DNA of 64,000 nt, taken from Heliocidaris tuberculata (taxonomy: Eukaryota; Echinodermata; Echinoidea; Camarodonta; Echinometridae). A program made the position numbers and the translations under genes. The stretch's first letter is position 1. Each line of letters begins with the position of its first letter. Below, in pieces: positions 34,901 to 46,180 of the stretch. Under the pieces are notes generated by a model. The model made no database searches. It was not told where the DNA came from and saw only the letters and a program-made list of their open reading frames with translations. The stretch covers positions 23,529,988 to 23,593,987 of the forward strand of contig CM046837.1 of assembly GCA_025618425.1 (NCBI GenBank). Reading direction: 5' to 3'.

Positions 34901-35204
34901 ATTTATTGGTCAGTGGTAATTTCAATTTTCATTCAACATCTCAGAAATGAAAATCAAATCTAGGAAGTGCTTAATTTGGGGCTTTATTTCATTAATTGGC
35001 ATTTGCAGTGGTTTCTAATGTATGGCAAAGTGTGACCTATTCAAATTTTCGACCACAAACGCACCAAAAGATCTGATAACCTTTTCTTTCCCTTTTTTAC
35101 TTGTCAGGTTTTTTTGGTGTGAATTATTTGTCAAATGGGTGTTGTTTGTTTGTTTGTTTGTTAGTTTTTGTCAAAGTAAACTCCTTTTTTTTGTTAACAG
35201 TATG
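34901..35204. other. Intergenic DNA with (TTTG)n
   Basis: A short (TTTG)n run at 35145-35164; nothing else recognised. Confidence 0.35.
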
Positions 35205-35360
35205 TGGCATGAACGTCCGGCCCGAACACTTCAGCTGTTTCTCGTCATATTTCGAATATGAGGGCATTTGAGGAGCATTCCTTTTCAGGGGACATTTCTA
35301 CTATGATGTTCTTCCAAAGTGACATAAAAGGAATGAGAAAGCTCACTAATTATTTGTCAC
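35205..35360 (-). repeat. Dispersed repeat family P, copy 2
   Basis: The reverse complement aligns with 10715-10866: it contains GTCCCCTGAAAAGGAATG, TGACGAGAAACAGCTGAAG and TGAGCTTTCTCATTC in the same order. Confidence 0.75.
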
Positions 35361-35717
35361 CTTTTCCAGAACTCAACCTTCTCATACATTCTTGGATAGG
35401 ACTTCTGGTGACTTTGGACAATGAAGAACAGTATCCTTAGTGCGAGTGACTCAATAAAGACAGCTAGTCGTGCTAGTGCAAAGGCTTTGTGGAGACGGAA
35501 TGTCAGGTTCGACTAAAGAAGCAACCAACAGTCTTATCAAGGAAAAAAATAATGAAGGAAGAATAAATATTTCATTGATATCACCCCATAGACAAATCTA
35601 TAGAGCTTGTTCGACATCAGTGTTTTTCCGAGATCACAAAATGGATTGACATGCAACTAAAATGGGTTTAAGGTTGCCCGATCCTAGCCACTGAAGTAAA
35701 TTGAAAGCAAATAAAAC

Positions 35718-35722
<5 letters not shown>
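35361..35722. other. Intergenic DNA
   Basis: Nothing recognisable. Confidence 0.35.

Positions 35723-35759
<37 letters not shown>
35723..35759. repeat. (GA)n microsatellite
   Basis: About eighteen GA units. Confidence 0.93.
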
Positions 35760-35762
<3 letters not shown>

Positions 35763-35897
35763 GTGACACAATTTGTGGTTGACTTTTACCACTTGACGTA
35801 TGTTGCAAGAAGGGGGACATAAAGATGCATTGTATTGAATTTCAGTCTTTTATTTGTTGCAAAAATATTTTTGTTTCGGGGAAAAGTGAATTAGTTC

Positions 35898-35899
<2 letters not shown>

Positions 35900-35968
<69 letters not shown>

Positions 35969-36127
35969 CAAGAAGGTTCTGCGTCGGTGTGTTGAAATCG
36001 ATAGCAAACAATTATGTTGATATAAAAACACCGCAAGACGTAAAATTTACTGACGTTTCGGTCACAGACCTTTATCAAAGTAAAAGACTGAACACATTCC
36101 TTTAGATCAGCTTTTTCAATTTTTCCT

Positions 36128-36183
<56 letters not shown>

Positions 36184-36260
36184 CAAATTTTTGGCTCCTG
36201 CGGTGTTTTTATTTGACTCCTGAGTTAATCTACTAATTACACACCGACGCAGAACTTTTC

Positions 36261-36299
<39 letters not shown>

Positions 36300-36434
36300 G
36301 TAAACCAACGACTCGGGTTCGATTCCGGGCGGAGACATTTTTTCAACCTTTGCAAAAATTTCAAAAAGGGAGGACAGCTCTGGGGAACTTTGAATTAAGC
36401 TACGCAACCATTATTCTCTCATTTCACTTCTCAC

Positions 36435-36490
<56 letters not shown>

Positions 36491-36516
36491 AGGAAAAATT
36501 GAAAAAGCTGATCTAA
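35900..36516. repeat. (TA)n-rich mosaic with paired inverted segments
   Basis: Four long (TA)n runs (35902-35965, 36132-36178, 36270-36296, 36437-36487) separate short unique segments. CTGCGTCGGTGTGT (35980) is inverted at 36240 (ACACACCGACGCAG), and AGATCAGCTTTTTCAATTTT (36105) is inverted at 36494. One segment has ACGTTTCGGTCACAGACC with TTTATCAAAG, reminiscent of Penelope-like element ends. Another (36308-36332) has GGGTTCGATTCCGGGC, a good RNA polymerase III B-box. It looks like a stack of element fragments inserted in TA repeats. Confidence 0.65.
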
Positions 36517-36639
36517 CAGAGTATGATGAATAGAAAGCAATAGATATCAAACTTTGATGATGAAAGAGTTATTGTCCCTTCATTTGTGTAAATTATGGAA
36601 ATCGCTGCCTACAAATAACAGTCTCACTAGTACTAATTA

Positions 36640-36716
36640 GTTTGTATATTATATTTGTCTTTTTCCCTCTTTCTCCACTTTATAACCCTCCCTCTCTCTC
36701 TCTCCATCTTATCTAT

Positions 36717-36754
<38 letters not shown>

Positions 36755-36772
36755 CACCCCCCCCCCCCCCTT
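36640..36772. repeat. CT-rich, (TA)n and poly-C tract
   Basis: TCTCTCTC then about sixteen TA units, then a C run of about 12. Confidence 0.9.
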
Positions 36773-37540
36773 CACTTTCATCTCTTTGATTTTAGTATAC
36801 GGAAACCTTGGAGTACTTGCCAAAGCTGGACGATAATTGATTAATTAGTAAATAGCATGAAATCTGATTCGACCTTCCCTTGGTAGTCACGGAAACACGT
36901 TTTGGCATTAATCTCTATTATTTCTTATAGAGCACGTTTGGATCCAACCAAATTATAGGCTTACGGAGAGGGGGGGGGGGGCTGCTGGGATGAGGGGACA
37001 GTATATTCGGGCAGCGAGCTGGTCTTATAATCATTAAGTATATTTCTATTACAAAATTCCATTGAAAATACAATAAAATGTTAAAAATTGGAATATGGAA
37101 AATTGGTATTCGGAAAAAAGGCGTCATCAAACCTGGCGAAGTTGTGCCAGTATCCCTGTTTGAAAATACTTTTTTTCCCCCTCTGTTCTATTCTTCTTAA
37201 ATTCTTTATCAGTTTCAGTTTCATTGATTTATAATTTCATTTTTAACAATCCTAGATCCGCCACTGAACTTTCATTGTAATGAATGACTTTGTGCATGGT
37301 AACGATGAATTTACTTAAAAATGTGAACAGGCCTGATGTGGAAAGGCATAATGGTCACAGTGATTAGAATTGCTTTTTTTTTTCTTCCAAGCAGCTTGGG
37401 GGAGCATGCTGGAAACACACCTGCACTTATATTATTGTCTTATCTGTTATATGTATTACTGTTACACAATTTTGTTTCATTGTCAATTTCATTGTACATG
37501 TACCGTATAGTGATTTGCCAAAATAATAAATAATAATGAT
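36773..37540. other. Intergenic DNA with G run and orphan element end
   Basis: A G run at 36970-36981 and TAGATCCGCCACTG at 37253-37266, which matches the right end of the hAT-like group. Its left end was not found. The segment 37440-37550, ending in AATAATAAATAATAATG, resembles a LINE 3' tail but has no coding sequence beside it. Confidence 0.4.
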
Positions 37541-38239
37541 AATGATAATAAAATACGAAAACGACTGGGATTGTTCGTTCCTCAGGCGTCTTTTATTTTT
37601 CTCGCTGTTGGTGTTGTTGCCATGTTCCTGTTATTATATTATTGTTGCTGCTGTTGTTATCGAGGTTGTTGTTGAGGTCTGAAAACGCGTATTATTTCAA
37701 TGTGTTGAATATTACCCTTGGAAGTGACCTGAATTAAGTCCAAATATTAATCATTTATTATTGATTCAATTATTTTTGACGTGATATCCTTCACCCTTTA
37801 CAATATCATCCCTGGACAACAATCCGACAATAATTACAAGCCTAAGACAATCAAATTTAAATCTGTAGTTTCTTCGAAAAAAACGATAATTGATAAAAAT
37901 ACGGTAATTACAAATCCGAAATCTGTGTGCCCGAATTCGAATAGGCTTAATTTTCCTTACAAAGGAAAAAAAAATATTTCGGAAATTACTAATGATTTCT
38001 TTGAATGATGGAATGTAAGCTTTTATTCATTTCTGTTATAATGTCCGGAGTTCTGTTTGAGATATTCATGCGCTTTTGTGTTTTATTATTGGGCACAATA
38101 ATAATTTCAACACCAAATATAGCTTATAAAAATGTTGTTCTGTAACACTGCGACTTATAGGATTAATATTAATAATTTAATTTCAACATTTTCAGGAAAA
38201 TACACATAACACAATATTCTCCATCAAATTACAGTAAAA
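37541..38239. other. AT-rich intergenic DNA
   Basis: Short TTG-rich stretch near 37607-37675; no gene recognised. Confidence 0.4.
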
Positions 38240-38495
38240 TAGTTTAAACACTTGACTGAAGATGGGAAGGTCGTGTGTTCAAGCCCCTGCGCGGCACTAC
38301 TGTCCTCTGGCAAGACATAACCTGCGTTTGCCACTCTCCACCCAGGTGTTAAATGGATACCTGGTATAGGATGGAATACCTTCAACGCCATGAGCACCGA
38401 AATCGGTGCGGCAGCCCGGCTAGAGCCGGGGTAATATTGGAGCGCCTTGAGAACCTTGCATGGTGGATTATGAGCACTATATCATAGAGGTATCT
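38240..38495 (+). mobile_element. tRNA-derived SINE
   Basis: The 5' part looks like a degenerate tRNA: AGTTTAAACACTTGACTG in the A-box position and GTGTGTTCAAGCCC as B-box (about 38273-38286). A body follows with GGTGTTAAATGGATACC and a 3' part GAGCGCCTTGAGAACCTTGC. Length of about 255 bp and the tRNA-like head fit a SINE mobilised by a LINE. No target duplication could be fixed. Confidence 0.7.
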
Positions 38496-39058
38496 AATAT
38501 TATTTTTAAGAAGGCGGACTATACTTGCGCACTATATATCATCAACCCAGAAACACTACCTTTTAATGCGGTCAAAGTTACGGTCACTACACTGGTCAGG
38601 CTGGCTCTATGCAAAGTAATGAGTTTCAATTTCACCCGCCATTGCGTGTCTTTGACCAGCCATTACGCATGATGAAATTCTAACGCCGTCCATTTTCAGC
38701 TTCACAACATGCCCCATATCCACTTTATTCTTCACGAAAACAACTAACCACCTGCGTTTAAAGCCCAAAGTGTATGCTCCAGTAATTATCTCAGTCCTAT
38801 ATACGTAGACAGATCTGGTTCACTAGTTTTTTCTTTATTCAAAGGCACCCACCACACTGACTTGGCCCTCTACGGTATAAGTCTATGACACAATATAACA
38901 CTAATATAGATGATGTCATCCTCCTCCTTCTTGTTCTTAGTTTAGTTTTTTTTTTTATTTGGCAATAAGTTAGAATTGACTATTTTTGCCACAATATTTG
39001 CTTTTATCTATAACTAAAAATAGGCCTACATATTCATAAACTACGGTACTATTTTTTG
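38496..39058. other. Intergenic DNA
   Basis: Nothing recognisable. Confidence 0.35.
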
Positions 39059-39575
39059 TTAAAGCTCATGTACAGTAGGGCCTATTGGTAGTAAAAAGGA
39101 AATTGGAAAGAAACATGTTAAATATAGTCTCATGTTATTCTCCTTGTATCAACAGATGTCTGTAAGAAATCATTTGGTATTCCATTTATGATTTCTGGTG
39201 AATTTTAGTGTAAATAACTGTAAGGAATGCTTGATCACTGCCATTATGCCAGGACCCTTCCACCCCGACGGCTCCCCGCACAGCAATCTTGGGGCTTCGC
39301 CTAGAGACAGCGTGTGTGCACTGTGTGTAGCTACTCATTATTGGTTTTACACGTGTGTGTACAGTGTATAGCACATGCTGCCTTTGTTGGGATTTTACGT
39401 GCCTGTCCCGGCACATAAATTAGTTTTTGCCTCTTATTTGTTTAATATTAAACTTTAGGAGGCGAAATCTTCACAGTGTCTTAGTACTGCTAGTATCTTG
39501 CTATTTATCAACAAAAATTGAAGAAATCTGACGAACAGTTTTTGAGGGCTTACCAAAACTTTACATGACCTTTAA
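39059..39575. mobile_element. TTAA-type MITE family I, copy 1 (517 bp)
   Basis: Bordered by TTAA on both sides, with AGCTCATGTA at the left and TACATGACCT at the right (inverted, one mismatch). It aligns along its whole length with 48393-48902, including GGCTCCCCGCACAGCAATCT and GTGCCTGTCCCGGCACA. The latter contains the inverted pair GTGCC/GGCAC. The 76-residue minus-strand frame here is not conserved as a protein. Confidence 0.9.
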
Positions 39576-39740
39576 ATTTATTGTTTTATTTTGTCATGTT
39601 CGGGTTATGTACATGGGGGAGGGGGTGATTAAAAATTCAGTAATGTGTGGTATTGCATGCATGTAGCTTCATAAATATCACCCTTGCCCACGTATGTGCA
39701 CTTCACACTTGCTTCACCGTTTCTACTTGTTATGCCATCT
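39576..39740. other. Intergenic DNA
   Basis: Nothing recognisable. Confidence 0.3.
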
Positions 39741-40020
39741 TTATCCTATACTCTTCTTTGAACTAATTTTGTAAATATTCTCCCACATTTCGAGTAAATA
39801 ACGTAGGTGTAGCGCTATAAACTTTCAGTTATGTACCAAAGGATACTGGGCTATCATCACAAAATGTCGTAACCACCCTCTTTATCCTATGCTCTTTTTT
39901 CTATTAATTTTGTAAATATTCTCCCACATTTCAATTAAATAACGTAGGTAGAGCGCCATAAACTTTCAGTTATGTACCAGAGGATACTGGGGTATTATTA
40001 TTACAAAACGTCTCAACCGG
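39741..40020. repeat. Tandem duplication, period 140 bp
   Basis: TTTATCCTATACTCTTC at 39741 recurs as TTTATCCTATGCTCTTT at 39881. The following 130 bases match closely, including AACTTTCAGTTATGTACC and GGATACTGGG. Confidence 0.88.
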
Positions 40021-40309
40021 AAGACAGTACCCTGTCAGCAAGCATACATGATTGTGAACAGTTACCTTTCTTTTTACAAATTATAGATTTTTGTATCCAT
40101 TATTGAAGAGGAGGAGTTGAAGATATCACTAGGAGTGGGTTCATTTCCTGAGAATGAGAGAGTTTAAGAAAAACATAGGAAGGGGAGTGAGAGTATCTCA
40201 GTGGAGGCTTGTTCTGAGAAAAAACAGGAGCTGATCGTCCGAATGGCTATATGATATAATTATACATTTTAATTTCAATCATGTTTTTCTTCCTCTGTTC
40301 CCACCTATC
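40021..40309. other. Intergenic DNA
   Basis: Nothing recognisable. Confidence 0.3.
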
Positions 40310-40346
40310 CCCCCACCCCTCTCTCCCCCTCTCCCCCCCCCTCTCC

Positions 40347-40387
<41 letters not shown>
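40310..40387. repeat. C-rich and (CT)n tract
   Basis: CCCCCTCTCCCC runs followed by about eighteen CT units. Confidence 0.92.
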
Positions 40388-41734
40388 CTCTCTTGTAATT
40401 ATTTCTCTCTTTCGATCTCTCTGCCACATTAACAGAATAAGAATTATCTGGGTGGAGGGGGTGCAAAAGTCGGAAAATTCTTTGACAAGAAAAAGACAAA
40501 GAAAAAAAAAATCAATGTGCAATGTTTTTCCTGCCGAGGGGAAGGGGGGGGGGCGGGCACTTTGCCATTTTTTAAACTTAAGATATGCCAGATTAGTTTT
40601 TACCCGGGGAGGTGAGGGGTGCGACTGATCACCTCTCTCTCTGAGTCTTTTTCTGTATAAACCTGTTTCTTCATTGCCACAAAGTCTTTGTTTTTGTGTC
40701 TCGTGGTCTATTTCTCTTTCTTTGTCATCTCCCGACCTACCTTATTTAGCTTTTAAGATGCCTCTCTCTATTTCCCCTACATCATGATGATGATGATGAC
40801 GCATGGCGTGTTTATTGCGTTTTTACTCCTTCTCTCTCAATCTATTTCAGACCTTGAGAGATAATAATTCAATAAAAGCTTAACCCTTCTTTACCAGTTT
40901 ATGTCTTCTAATTTCGCCTCTGAAACTCGAAACCACAACACGCAATTAGGCGATGACCCCATATTCTCAGAATGGCGGGGCAATATGAGGCCGTACGTAT
41001 GCGGGCTAAATATATTTCTCATATTCGATAGCGGGGCGCGCATCTTACTCATTAGGGTCAAAATTAGCGATGACGTCATCGTGGCAATGAACTCCGGCGG
41101 GAGAGAAGAAAAGTACACGTTGGTCAAGGTCACGTGGAGAATCTGATACAGGTAGGAAGTAGTCTAAAAGATAAAACTTTTTTTTTCGTAATTATGAAAG
41201 ACGCTGAGTCCAATACACGATGACGGCTGAAGAGCTTGTACTTTTATAGAAAAATGTAACAGAATGAGTAAATACTTGAATTACCCCTTTTACTCGTTAT
41301 ATTCATCATACTTTGTGTTTGCTTGAATCCTCATGTTTGTTCTTATTGTATTAAATTCACCTCTTTCTAAAATTTCTTAATATACTCATATACAAAATAA
41401 AAAGAACTTTGAATATGCTTTTCTTTGTATACTGGGTGTATACTTTTTGAAGGCAAAGTACTGAAGTACTGAAAATCCGCCGTTCCTCTTTTTTTTTTTG
41501 GGGGGGGGACACCCGGTTTAGTGGGGGAAATAACTGGAAATTAAACACTTTTATTTACATGTTATGATTATGAAAATGGTATACTAATGGAGTTCAATTA
41601 TTACAATGCAATTCACAAAAATACAATGACACATGCACGCAAACAAAACAACATAAAGGAAAAACTAAGTAGGAGTGGGGGCGGCGACTTCTCTATGTAA
41701 TACCGTGTTTTTTTTTAAAGCTTCTTCCGTTGAA
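40388..41734. other. Intergenic DNA
   Basis: Contains a G-rich patch at 40539-40556 and a T/G run at 41486-41508. The frame pair at 40891-41146 (both strands open for 80 residues) has no recognisable domain or homology and is not called as a gene. Confidence 0.4.
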
Positions 41735-41834
41735 ATCATCCAAGAAAAATTATAACAGGAATAAGGTCTTGCCTATAATCCACGTATTATTTATAGGTAA
41801 GCCCTTATTCCTGTTATTACATTGCTTGGATGAT
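41735..41834. repeat. 100-bp hairpin element
   Basis: ATCATCCAAG at the left is exactly inverted at the right (CTTGGATGAT). The stem continues with AACAGGAATAAGG facing CCTTATTCCTGTT and TGCCTATAA facing TTATAGGTA, around an 11-bp loop. It lies directly against the next element. Confidence 0.8.
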
Positions 41835-41841
41835 ATTTATC

Positions 41842-41995
41842 GAATGGCGTATCCAGTATGGCGGATCAGGCGTACGCCCTCGCGTTTGAAAAAAAACAAA
41901 CAATCCCGATACGCAGATTTAACCATACGTTCTGTCTTCCGCCACCCTGGAAAGATGCTGCCCCCTTTTTAAACCAATTTTTGGATACGCCACTG
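41842..41995. mobile_element. Possible hAT-like miniature element
   Basis: Left ATGGCGTATCCA and right TGGATACGCCACTG are inverted copies of the CAGTGGCG-type end; the first bases of the left end are altered. No 8-bp duplication is visible. Confidence 0.45.
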
Positions 41996-42138
41996 TGCTT
42001 AGATCGCTACATTAATTTAACAAATCAAAGAGAGAGGTTACACAGAAGGTTGAATTCTGGCAAAAGTGAAAAAAAAAAAGAATTTGTAAACTTATATATT
42101 TTAAATATCTTTAAAATCAGTTTGGAAGAACGTCATAG

Positions 42139-42590
42139 AATTAACTGTCCCCTGAAAAGGTATGGTCCTCTATACTGCCCTCATATTCAAAATGTAACTA
42201 GAAACAACTGAAAAGTTAGGATCAAACTTTCATGCCACATGTGTTGGTATTACTACCTGGGCCCTGTTTCATAAAAATTGTCATCAATGACAATTTGCAA
42301 TAACTGTTATAAGCTACTGAAATCCTTGCATCTGATTGGCTGAGAGCAAATTTGTCGGTAAAAGTCACCGACAAGACACTTGATGAACGCCCCTCTGGAC
42401 GTTTTATGTGCAGTTCATGTGATCGAGTTTCAGTAAGCATGGTAAGATAGGATCACTTTCTTATCATTTTGATGATTCCCCAAAAAATCACAGTGTATAT
42501 AATCTACCTTTCTAAATTACTTCCATAAATACAATGTCTTTCACAAAGTAATCGCATACCCAGAACTCAAATTCATCTTTAACCTAATAT
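42139..42590 (+). repeat. Dispersed repeat family P, copy 3, interrupted by a MITE
   Basis: GTCCCCTGAAAAGGTATGG and GTAACTAGAAACAACTGAAA match copy 1. After the family B element (42257-42393) the similarity resumes with ATGTGCAGTTCATGTGA and CTTTCTTATCATTTTG. The insertion is therefore younger than the repeat. Confidence 0.7.
42257..42393 (+). mobile_element. MITE family B, copy 2
   Basis: Starts CTGGGCCCTGTTTCATAAAA, holds GCATCTGATTGGCTGAGAGC in the middle and ends TTGATGAACGCCCC. The subterminal TGTCGGTAAAAGTCACCGACA is a strong local hairpin. Same family as 18113-18262 and 53451-53593. Confidence 0.82.
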
Positions 42591-43078
42591 TTAAGAGTTC
42601 ATTTTCCTTCTCTCTTCCCAGTATAACGCTGTAGATACATCTTGTCAACAAAATGGGGGCGGTCATGCCTTCACTTCCTTTCTGTCAAATGAGCAGATGT
42701 AAACTTTATACAATAATGAAGCTGACATTATGAAGTTGATTATCGTTATTTCCTGTTAAAAACTATGTGAGCATCTGGGGTAGAGCAATGCGTGTTAAAA
42801 TTATCAAATCGATGCGTTTAGAGCCATAAGGAATATTTAAATGTTCAGGAAATTACTTTGACGGTCGGAACCGTGTATCCTCAGACTTCCATCCGACCAA
42901 ATTTATTAGAGATTTCACTTAAGTCAAGTACATGGTAGCTGGAATGTCATGAAAAACAGGGATAATTAAAAATGAAAAACAAGAAAAACAAGATGTATAT
43001 GAACGGAATATTTCATGTGTTTTATAAGTCGGAAAGGGAAATGGATAAATAGCTTTTGGAAATTGGAAATAAATAAAT
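42591..43078. other. Intergenic DNA
   Basis: The last ~60 bp (TTTATAAGTCGGAAAGGGAA and GGATAAATAGC) resemble the duplicated segment at 45.95-46.18 kb. Confidence 0.35.
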
Positions 43079-43238
43079 CAGGGGCTGATCCAGGATTTTG
43101 TAAAAGAGGGGGCACAGTGCCGGAAAAGTACAAAACTTAGAGAGGCAATATTTTTTGATCCTGTACTTAATATGCCATTTAGGTTTTTTTTTAAAAGGAG
43201 GCACGGGTCGGTTTTTCCTCTATGTAAACCCGTCACTG
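43079..43238. mobile_element. hAT-like miniature element with perfect 8-bp target duplication
   Basis: Left end CAGGGGCTGATCCAGG and right end GTAAACCCGTCACTG form imperfect inverted repeats. The octamer AAATAAAT lies at 43071-43078 and again at 43239-43246. At 160 bp it is close in size and terminal sequence to 12600-12731, and both have an ATTTTGTAAA sequence after the left end. Confidence 0.82.
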
Positions 43239-43246
43239 AAATAAAT

Positions 43247-44460
43247 AGCCATTGGAACTTCATAAAGACTTTTTTGTAATTAGTACAAAATAAATATATA
43301 AGAAGGAAATGAAAAGTAGAGATTAAAATGACAAAGGACGCTTCGTATTGTATAACTCGTCAAACTTCGAATTGACAAACACAGTGACATATCTTTATTT
43401 AAAATAAGACCAAACATGAATAAAAGCAGACATTCTTAAAAACGACAATATTTTTACGCTGAAAATGATAGCAGACCACTAACAGATAGACGGTCTGACA
43501 ACTGATTAAAAAAGAAAATCTCTTTCTGTTCCTAGAGTTCTTTTGATATTATATTGTATAAGACATGAACAAAAGAACGCAAAGTCATAATCATGATAAG
43601 TTACTATATACCGGACATGAAATGTTTTCATTGTGTAACTTTCTCTCTCCCCCCCCCCCTCTAATTTTGTTGTTTTCATCAAGGGAACTCAAAGCGTGTT
43701 GCAGAAGGAACATGAAAACACGGAAATAAACACGAAAGTGCAAGTTTAGATGCAAGTTAGAGGTCATAATTGAAAATGTAGACGTCTGTGTGTACATGAA
43801 AATAAAGCAAAGTCCATGGTAGATACTCGCTATATTTTCGAGAGGAGCCCCCGATGAGACCACCTTCTGAGTGGCAAGGTTAGGGATTGTTACGGGGCTG
43901 TGTCGGCGTGGAAACGTCAAGCTCCACTGATAGGCCAGGTCAAGGAACAACGTTGAACTTGATCGAATGAGGATTGTACGTTAGGGTAGGATTGAGCAGT
44001 CGGATATAAAAGCACTTCAGTGTCACCAAATTTTTGTTTTTGAAAATTCATTTCATTTCTCTGTATTGATAAAAAGGTATTTTTTCTAGACGAACATAAA
44101 ATTATAAAACTCTACACTAATCATAATACAAGAATGCAACGTAAAGGCGTACAAATGACATCATTTACGAAATATAATTTAAATGAAGAAAAAAAAGTTT
44201 ACAATATTACCTTTCACTGAGATGATAAAAATAGACATACAAAGCATCTTAGAAATGAAAGGAAAAAAGAAAACTAGGGAAGGATAGAACGACCGCCTGA
44301 TTAGGATAATATATTATTTTGCATGAACTAAATTTACGTTATTTGACGGTGATGTGTGGAATAGAGATTAACAGAGACTGTGAATTAAGGAAAATGTAAA
44401 AGCAAAAAAGATTTTTATTTCAATTAAGATAGAGAGAGCAGTCAAGAAATTATGATATGA
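43247..44460. other. AT-rich intergenic DNA
   Basis: A C run at 43650-43659; no gene recognised in this 1.2-kb stretch. Confidence 0.4.
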
Positions 44461-44625
44461 CAGAATGAGAGAGAGAGAGAGAGAGAGAGAAAGGGAGAAA
44501 AATTGAAGGGACAAAGATAGGGGTATAGGCATATACCGTTAATGTTCCAATAATCATGAATAAGAGAGAGAGAGAGGGGGGGGGGGGGGAGAGAAAGAGA
44601 GGGAGAGGGGGAGGGAGAGAGATAT
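44461..44625. repeat. Two GA-rich tracts with a G run
   Basis: (GA)n at 44468-44490 and 44562-44575, a G run at 44577-44589, then GAGAGGGAGAGGGGG. Confidence 0.9.
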
Positions 44626-44913
44626 AAAAGATCTATGTATGTGTTTTGAAGAAAAATAATCACTCTCCTTTATCTGATAAGGGCATTTGTTGCATTTAAA
44701 CGCAAATTTAAACAAAATATATAAATGCAACTTGGTTTTCCACCAATCAGGATCGAGTTTAAGCGATTTTACAATTATCTTCCTGTCCAAGACTTCTGCA
44801 TCTTTCAGTAATCAAGATGAAGCGGCTGAAACTTAAGAGAACGTTGATTTCATTCTATTTCCATTTGAAATCACTTATCATAGTACAGATTCTGTTTTTG
44901 TTTATTCTAGCTC
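44626..44913. other. Intergenic DNA
   Basis: Nothing recognisable. Confidence 0.3.
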
Positions 44914-45416
44914 TTAAAGGGGGTACCCAATGCTGAAACAATGTTAGTTCATTTAAAAGATCATGATTTTATTAGCAGAAAATCATCTGCCTTAAGTTTT
45001 TTAAAAATTCGTGTTGCCAGAAAAATCCCCGAAATATGGTAAGACTTCAGGATATTTTGGCCCCTAGCCCTCAGCTGTGTCCCAATTTCAGCTAGGTAAC
45101 CACAATGACGTCAAAGTGGTTACCCAGGTTCGCGTATTGCAGATGTGTTGCGCGCTAGACTGTACAAAATGCATTACACCTTGCGCGCATTTTGCTATAA
45201 TTGCGCGACAAGGTAACCACTTTGACGTCATTGTGGTTACCTAGCTGAAATTGGGACACAGCTGAGGGGCCAAAATATCCTGAAATCTTACCATATTTCG
45301 GGGATTTTCTGGCAACACGAATTTTAATTTTTTTTAAAGGCAGATGATTTTCTTCTAATAAAATCATGATCTTTTAAATGAACTAACATTGTTTCAGCAT
45401 TGGGTACTCCCTTTAA
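44914..45416. mobile_element. TTAA-type long-hairpin MITE family K, copy 1 (503 bp)
   Basis: TTAA at both borders. AGGGGGTACCCAATGCTG at the left faces CAGCATTGGGTACTCCCT at the right, and the two arms stay nearly perfectly complementary for about 200 bp around a centre of about 90 bp. Each arm includes GGTAACCACAATGACGTCA, so the palindromic TGACGTCA (a CREB-type site) occurs twice. It is nearly identical to copy 2 at 47467-47963. No coding capacity. Confidence 0.93.
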
Positions 45417-45544
45417 TGTTATTGAATGAACTCGTGACTTCATCTAAATTCACCCTGAAACATAATTATATCTATATAATTTGTAGATCTCTTGTTTCTT
45501 TTTTGTTTTACAGAACGTTCTCTCTATTCTAATTATAAAAAAAA

Positions 45545-45800
45545 AATATTGTCTTTGTTTTTCTGTCTTTCGTGCTCGGGCGACAATTGTTAGCTTTATT
45601 TCGTCACAGATAATTATGGTTAGGGTTAGGGTGGCAATTGGTTTTCAGTTTAGGTTTAGGGATACCGTTAGGATTAGGTATAGAGTTTGGTCCAGGTTTA
45701 AAGTTTAGTATTCGGTTAGCGTAATACGAAATTGTCGCGGAGCAATATTGTCGCCGGAGAATGTGTCGTACAACCGATCTGGTGATTTGCATATTGATGA
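45545..45800. repeat. Dispersed repeat family J, copy 1
   Basis: Contains GGTTAGGGTTAGGGTGG, GTTTGGTCCAGG, ATTCGGTTAGCGTA and ATGTGTCGTACAA. Similar blocks in the same order flank the family I element at 48393-48902. GCGACAAT and ATTGTCGC ends suggest inverted termini (about 45581 and 45749). The TTAGGG-like run is short and degenerate and not a telomere. Confidence 0.5.
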
Positions 45801-45949
45801 AAAAAGAGAAGAAGATCTAGGAATGGCCGAACATTGCAAACAAACAGATCAAGAACATGAACAAGAATAAAAGAAAGTGTATATTCGTGAGGGAATATAA
45901 GTAAATATGAAGGACAAAAGGAAGAAAAAGTGGAACAATGGAAAATTAA

Positions 45950-46180
45950 GATATCTTTAGATTGATATTTGACGTGTTTTATATAAACCCATGGCCGGAA
46001 CACAGCAGGGAATTGATGAATAGCCATTGGAAAGGCCACACATATTGTGAAGAAAAGATAAAGGATAGAAGGAATTAAGAAAATAGATATTTTATGGATT
46101 GATGTTTGACGTGTATAAGCCGGGAAGGAAAATTGATTAATAGCCATTTGAAGGTCATAACGATTTTTTTTTTCTTTTTT
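45950..46180. repeat. Diverged tandem duplication, ~125 bp
   Basis: GATTGATATTTGACGTGT (45960) and GATTGATGTTTGACGTGT (46098) start two copies. Each ends with (GA/AA)TTGAT(G/T)AATAGCCATT. A third, partial relative flanks the element at 43079. Confidence 0.65.

Noticed and set aside
40891..41146. Open frames of 80 residues on both strands
   Set aside because: No recognisable motif on either strand and no splice context.
45155..45367. 70-residue frame, with a similar one at 47564-47791
   Set aside because: Both are parts of the non-coding family K hairpin element; the frame exists because of the inverted-repeat arms.
45616..45632. GGTTAGGGTTAGGGTGG as a telomeric repeat
   Set aside because: Only two full units inside a dispersed repeat with further degenerate TTAGG-like words; not a telomere or a proven interstitial telomeric array.
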